Assembly (NCBI RefSeq): GCF_023704175.1
Contig: NZ_CP084530.1
Span: forward strand, 1,758,001 to 1,822,000
Source: Paenibacillus sp. YPG26
GTDB lineage: Bacteria; Bacillota; Bacilli; Paenibacillales; Paenibacillaceae
Direction of reading: 5' to 3'
Length of the DNA stretch: 64,000 nucleotides
This document shows positions 60,355-64,000 of this stretch, piece after piece (the first letter of the stretch is position 1; each line of letters starts with the position of its first letter). Under the pieces are notes generated by a model, which had not been told where the DNA came from, ran no database searches, and saw only the letters and a program-made list of their open reading frames with translations. Position numbers and translations under genes: made by a program.

Positions 60355-61158
60355 ATGACAACGAAGATCAGAGTGGCCGTAGCTGGAGCTGCAGGCCGAA
60401 TGGGGAAAGAAGTCGTTAAAATGGTACTGGAGGATGCCGAGCTTGAGCTTGCGGCCGCCATCAACCGGTCAGGGGAAGGGATGGACGCGGGCACCTTGGT
60501 CGGCCTGCCGGCCTGTGGAATCCAGATTCAATCGGATCTGGAGCTGGCTTTGATTGAGAGCAAAGCCCAAGTGCTGGTGGACTTCACGACACCCCAATTC
60601 GCATACACGAATACAGAGCTTGCGATTCGGCTTGGTGTGTGTCCGGTGGTAGGCACCACGGGCTTCACTCCGGAACAAATTGAGGATCTGGACAAGCAGT
60701 GCAAGAGTAAAGGGATTGGAGGCCTCATTGCCCCCAACTTCTCGATCGGCGCGATTCTTATGATGAAGTTTGCCGCACAGGCTGCCAAGCATTTTCCGAA
60801 CCTGGAAATTATCGAGTATCACGGGGATCAGAAGCTGGATGCTCCATCGGGTACAGCGGTGAAGACGGCAGAGTTAATCTCCCAGAATCGCGAAGAACTT
60901 CGTCAAGGCAACCCGAACGAAGAGGAGACCATTGAAGGCTCTCGGGGCGGATACTATAACGGCTTCCGCATTCACAGTGTGCGGCTTCCGGGAGTGTTCG
61001 CCCAGCAGGAGGTCATTTTTGGCGGTTTTGGCCAGACGCTCAAGATTCGGCATGATTCCTATGAGCGGGCGGGTTATATGCCTGGTGTGAGCTTGGCTGT
61101 GAAGAAGGTTGTGGGGTATCAAGGATTAATTTACGGATTTGAACACTTTATAGACTAA
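60355..61158 (+). CDS. dapB: 4-hydroxy-tetrahydrodipicolinate reductase
   Basis: DapB works in lysine, diaminopimelate and spore dipicolinate synthesis. The 267-residue protein has the nucleotide loop VAGAAGRMGKEVV, VDFTTPQ, VGTTGFTPEQ, the catalytic EYHGDQKLDAPSGTA, and HSVRLPGVFAQQEV. ATG 60355 is chosen since GAGGAG lies 7 nt upstream; ATG 60349 and GTG 60340 lie against or inside that site. mgsA follows 15 nt later. Confidence 0.96.
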   Translation: MTTKIRVAVAGAAGRMGKEVVKMVLEDAELELAAAINRSGEGMDAGTLVGLPACGIQIQSDLELALIESKAQVLVDFTTPQFAYTNTELAIRLGVCPVVGTTGFTPEQIEDLDKQCKSKGIGGLIAPNFSIGAILMMKFAAQAAKHFPNLEIIEYHGDQKLDAPSGTAVKTAELISQNREELRQGNPNEEETIEGSRGGYYNGFRIHSVRLPGVFAQQEVIFGGFGQTLKIRHDSYERAGYMPGVSLAVKKVVGYQGLIYGFEHFID

Positions 61159-61173
61159 GAGGGGTATAACGAC

Positions 61174-61596
61174 ATGTTAAATATTGCGTTTATCGCCCAT
61201 GACCGGAAGAAAGAGGAAATTGTCAACTTCGCTATTGCCTATGAGCACGTATTCGAGGGTAACAATCTATATTCAACCGGAACCACGGGACAGCGAATTA
61301 TGGATAACACCAAACTGAGCATACACCGGTTCTTGTCTGGACCGCTTGGTGGAGACCAGCAGATTGGAGCCCTTATTGCCCAGAATCAAATGGACCTGGT
61401 CATCTTCCTGCGCGATCCTCTCATGGCTCAGCCGCATGAGCCAGATATTACGGCACTTCTCCGCTTATGCGATGTGCATGGTATACCTGTTGCCACTAAC
61501 GTAGCCTCAGCTGAAATCCTGGTCAGAGCACTGGACAGGGGAGACCTTAGCTGGCGGGAGCTGGTTGAACTCCATCGTCCAAGGTTAAATACATGA
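61174..61596 (+). CDS. mgsA: Methylglyoxal synthase
   Basis: MgsA turns dihydroxyacetone phosphate into methylglyoxal, a bypass of lower glycolysis. The 140-residue protein starts [14 protein letters not shown] and has [21 protein letters not shown] and [18 protein letters not shown], including the catalytic Asp residues. ATG 61174 follows AGAGGGG. It overlaps bshB1 by 4 nt, as in the Bacillus dapB-mgsA-bshB1 block. Confidence 0.96.
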   Translation: MLNIAFIAHDRKKEEIVNFAIAYEHVFEGNNLYSTGTTGQRIMDNTKLSIHRFLSGPLGGDQQIGALIAQNQMDLVIFLRDPLMAQPHEPDITALLRLCDVHGIPVATNVASAEILVRALDRGDLSWRELVELHRPRLNT

Positions 61597-62282
61597 GCGA
61601 TAAGCTGGACATCCTGATCTTTGGAGCCCACGCGGATGACGCCGAGATAGGGATGGCGGGCACGATTGCCAAGCATGTTGAAGCGGGCCTGAAGGTCGGT
61701 ATATGTGATCTTACCCAGGCGGAGATGTCCTCCAATGGCACCGTGCAGCTTCGCTTGCAGGAAGCTGAAGCAGCTTCTAAGGTATTAGGACTGACTCTGC
61801 GCACCAATCTGGAATTGCCGGATCGAGGATTGTTCATTACGGCTGAACATGTTGCCGCAGTGACTTCTGTCATTCGTGAGTACGGACCAAGGGTTGTCTT
61901 CGCTCCATACTGGGACGATCGTCACCCGGATCATGTGCAGTGCAGCAAGCTTGTGGAAGAGGCCGTATTTAACGCCAAGTTGCGCAAATTCATGCCGGAC
62001 AAGCCGCCTGTATTGGTGGACGAGCTGTATTTCTATTTCATCAATGACTGGAGAACCCCGGATCTGATCGTGGATATCACGCCGCATTACGAGACCAAGG
62101 AACGCTCCCTTCGCTGCTATGAATCCCAGTTCACACCTGGTATAGACGGAGTTGCCACCCCGCTTACACAAGGTTATGTGGAACGGGTCAAGGCGCGGGA
62201 CGCTCTGCTGGGGCAGCGCCGGCTCATTCCTTATGCTGAAGGCTTTGCTGTCAAGACGCCTTACAAAGTTCAACTGTTCTAA
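61593..62282 (+). CDS. bshB1: Bacillithiol biosynthesis deacetylase BshB1
   Basis: BshB1 removes the acetyl group from N-acetylglucosaminyl-malate. The 229-residue LmbE-type protein has the zinc motif [12 protein letters not shown] (His, Asp, Asp), the second His in [10 protein letters not shown], and the family segments [20 protein letters not shown] 61593 overlaps mgsA. Together with bshA it shows that the organism makes bacillithiol. Confidence 0.95.
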   Translation: MSDKLDILIFGAHADDAEIGMAGTIAKHVEAGLKVGICDLTQAEMSSNGTVQLRLQEAEAASKVLGLTLRTNLELPDRGLFITAEHVAAVTSVIREYGPRVVFAPYWDDRHPDHVQCSKLVEEAVFNAKLRKFMPDKPPVLVDELYFYFINDWRTPDLIVDITPHYETKERSLRCYESQFTPGIDGVATPLTQGYVERVKARDALLGQRRLIPYAEGFAVKTPYKVQLF

Positions 62283-62310
62283 AGACTAACAAGAAAGAGG
62301 TGCCCCTGAT

Positions 62311-63471
62311 ATGAGCCAACCTTTAAAAATCGGCATCACCTGCTATCCCACACTTGGTGGATCAGGGGTTGTAGCGACTGAGCTGGGTAAGCTGCTCGCC
62401 GAGAAGGGACACGAAGTGCATTTCATTTCACATAGTGTTCCTTTCCGGTTAGGAGCTTTTCAGAAAAATATATTTTATCATGAAGTTGAAGTGAACGATT
62501 ATTATGTGTTCCGTTATCCCCCGTATGACTTATCTCTGGCTACGAAGATGGCTCATGTAGCCAAGCGCGAGAAGCTGGACATCCTTCATGTGCACTATGC
62601 TGTGCCACATGCGGTGTGTGCCTTTCTGGCCAAGCAAATGGTAGGGGACGAGCTTAAGGTTGTGACCACGCTTCACGGGACTGATATTACGGTACTAGCG
62701 CAGGATGAGTCTCTGAAGGATTTGATACGTCTTGCGATTAATGAAAGTGACGCTGTGACTTCCGTCTCTGAGGATCTGATGAGAGAGACCCGGGAAGTGC
62801 TCGAGATCTCGAGGGACATTGATTTAACCTATAACTTTGTCGATAAACGGATATATTATCCGCGTGAAATAGATTCATTAAGAAGTGATTTTGCGGCTCC
62901 GAACGAGAAGATTCTTATGCATATCTCTAACTTCAGACCTGTCAAAAGGGTTAGTGATGTGGTTGATATTTTCTCAATGGTCAGCAAGGAGGTCCCGGCC
63001 CGCATGCTGTTTGTGGGTGAAGGACCAGAGCTGCCGAAGATTCAGTGCAAGATTAAGCAGCTGGGTCTTGAGGACCGTGTTCATTTTCTGGGTAAGCAGG
63101 ATCAGATCGCCCAGGTCATATCCATGGCAGATGTTCTGCTGCTGCCTTCCGAGAAGGAAAGCTTTGGTCTTGTTGCCCTGGAAGCTATGGCTTGCGGGGT
63201 GCCAACAATCGGCTCAGAAGCTGGAGGTATTCCTGAACTGGTATCTCACGGCCAGACCGGATTCCTGGCTCCAATTGGAGATACCCGTACCATGGCGGAC
63301 TACTGCATCAAGCTATTAACGGATAGCAAGCTCGCCGAGCAGGTTGCCGAAGCCTGCCTTGTACGGGCGAGAGACGAATTCAGCAGTGCACGGATAACCG
63401 AAGAATATGAGCAGATTTATTACCGGGTACTCGGACGCAAGGCTCCAAAGCTCAACTCGGTATGCAGTTAA
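62311..63471 (+). CDS. bshA: N-acetyl-alpha-D-glucosaminyl L-malate synthase BshA
   Basis: BshA is the GT4 glycosyltransferase that makes the first bacillithiol intermediate. The 386-residue two-domain GT-B protein shows GITCYPTLGGSGVVATELG at the start. LHGTDITVLAQD, FRPVKRVSDVV and the nucleotide-binding LLPSEKESFGLVALEAMACG motif follow. ATG 62311 follows AAGAAAGAGGTG. cca follows 66 nt later. Confidence 0.95.
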   Translation: MSQPLKIGITCYPTLGGSGVVATELGKLLAEKGHEVHFISHSVPFRLGAFQKNIFYHEVEVNDYYVFRYPPYDLSLATKMAHVAKREKLDILHVHYAVPHAVCAFLAKQMVGDELKVVTTLHGTDITVLAQDESLKDLIRLAINESDAVTSVSEDLMRETREVLEISRDIDLTYNFVDKRIYYPREIDSLRSDFAAPNEKILMHISNFRPVKRVSDVVDIFSMVSKEVPARMLFVGEGPELPKIQCKIKQLGLEDRVHFLGKQDQIAQVISMADVLLLPSEKESFGLVALEAMACGVPTIGSEAGGIPELVSHGQTGFLAPIGDTRTMADYCIKLLTDSKLAEQVAEACLVRARDEFSSARITEEYEQIYYRVLGRKAPKLNSVCS

Positions 63472-63536
63472 ACTACTCCGGGTGGGAAGGGATACTCCTT
63501 CTCCCCGGAGTCTTGTGTGTGAGGAGATGATGAACC

Positions 63537-64000
63537 TTGGTGAAACAGTGGAGTCAGGTTGACGCGCGAGTGGTGTCTGCGGGTGAAGAGGTGCTGAGAC
63601 GCCTAGAAGACGCCGGCCATAAAGCATACTGGGTTGGCGGCTGTGTACGGGATGAGGTTATGGGAAGACCGGTGCATGATATGGACATTGCAACTTCTGC
63701 CAGACCTGAGATGGTTATTCAGCTGTTCGAACGCTGTATTCCTACCGGGCTTCAGCATGGAACGGTAACGGTGCTTATTAATAAGCAAGCTTTCGAGGTT
63801 ACCACATTTCGTAAAGAGACTGAATACGAGGATCACAGGCGTCCAGCTGCGGTTGAATTTGTGGATGCGGTTCTTGAAGACCTGAAAAGGCGGGATTTCA
63901 CGATGAACGCCATGGCCATGGATATCGATGGCAATCTGATTGATCCTTTCTGTGGCAGAGAAGATATCAAGGCTGGTGTAATCCGGTGTGTCGGCGAGGC
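63537..64000 (+). CDS. cca: CCA tRNA nucleotidyltransferase, N-terminal part
   Basis: Cca adds or repairs the CCA end of tRNAs. The frame stays open to the right edge, so about 154 residues are seen. They hold the class II nucleotidyltransferase motifs [10 protein letters not shown], the catalytic HDMDIATSA (DxD), [14 protein letters not shown] and [16 protein letters not shown] 63537 has GAGGAG 10 nt upstream; GTG 63540 is an alternative. In Bacillus it follows bshA as well. Confidence 0.94.
   Translation, partial: MVKQWSQVDARVVSAGEEVLRRLEDAGHKAYWVGGCVRDEVMGRPVHDMDIATSARPEMVIQLFERCIPTGLQHGTVTVLINKQAFEVTTFRKETEYEDHRRPAAVEFVDAVLEDLKRRDFTMNAMAMDIDGNLIDPFCGREDIKAGVIRCVGE

Noticed and set aside
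63474..63512. GC-rich hairpin between bshA and cca as a terminator
   Set aside because: The stem is good but no T-run follows, and cca probably belongs to the same transcript.

Overview
The window looks like chromosomal core sequence from an endospore-forming, low-to-mid GC Firmicute, most likely Paenibacillus or a close relative. Four things point there. Sporulation genes are dense (spmAB, spoIVA, spoVIF, ypeB, ypjB). Shine-Dalgarno sites are strong and GTG/TTG starts are common. Bacillithiol genes bshB1 and bshA are present. Gene order follows the Bacillus subtilis dacB-to-cca region, with Paenibacillus-type departures such as futalosine-pathway menaquinone genes. I see no rRNA, tRNA, CRISPR or prophage. 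The only clear mobile element is one IS3-family insertion.

Layout. 1-2.4 kb: end of a D-Ala-D-Ala carboxypeptidase, spmA, spmB, rluB. 2.6-8.4 kb: resABC (cytochrome c maturation) and the resDE two-component system. 8.5-11.7 kb: serA on the minus strand behind a serine-type T-box leader, then a CPBP protease and a small membrane protein. 11.7-13.0 kb: IS3-family element. 13.1-18.9 kb: polysaccharide deacetylase, mecA, prsW, a 49-residue metal-binding-like protein, ypeB (without sleB), and a PilZ protein. 19-27.3 kb: cmk, plsC, rpsA homologue, der, plsY, gpsA, spoVIF and small conserved genes. 27.4-30.0 kb: spoIVA behind two SigE-like promoters, hup, mtrB (TRAP). 30.2-37.3 kb: heptaprenyl diphosphate synthase and menaquinone genes with UbiA, UbiX and MqnA inserted, then ndk, cheR and a 57-residue helix-turn-helix-like protein. 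37.4-48.9 kb: aromatic supra-operon aroC-aroB-aroH-trpEDCFBA-hisC-tyrA, with a TRAP-type attenuator before trpE. 49-53.4 kb: an intergenic region with a candidate small RNA, then a MOSC protein, an ECF sigma/anti-sigma pair, a phosphatase and an unrecognised gene. 53.5-59.7 kb: gamma-carbonic-anhydrase-like protein, IDEAL-domain protein, DUF2487, qcrABC, ypjA, ypjB and a YitT-family protein. 59.8-64 kb: mazG-type gene, dapB, mgsA, bshB1, bshA and the start of cca.

How the genes work together. Respiration links three blocks: resABC and resDE build and control c-type cytochromes, hepS/menG/mqnP/ubiX/mqnA/hepT make the quinone, and qcrABC oxidises it. Chorismate from aroC feeds both tryptophan/tyrosine synthesis and MqnA. 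TRAP, encoded 10 kb upstream, very probably controls the trp block through the GAG-repeat leader.

The strongest candidate for something undescribed is at 48999-49144 on the minus strand. A near-consensus SigA promoter there has a perfect 16/16 cre box filling its spacer and a second cre 31 bp away. It is followed by an approximately 87-nt stretch with no convincing ORF, a C/U-rich anti-Shine-Dalgarno segment, a small hairpin and a strong intrinsic terminator. I read it as a CcpA-repressed small regulatory RNA. All calls come from reading the sequence; nothing was checked by database search.
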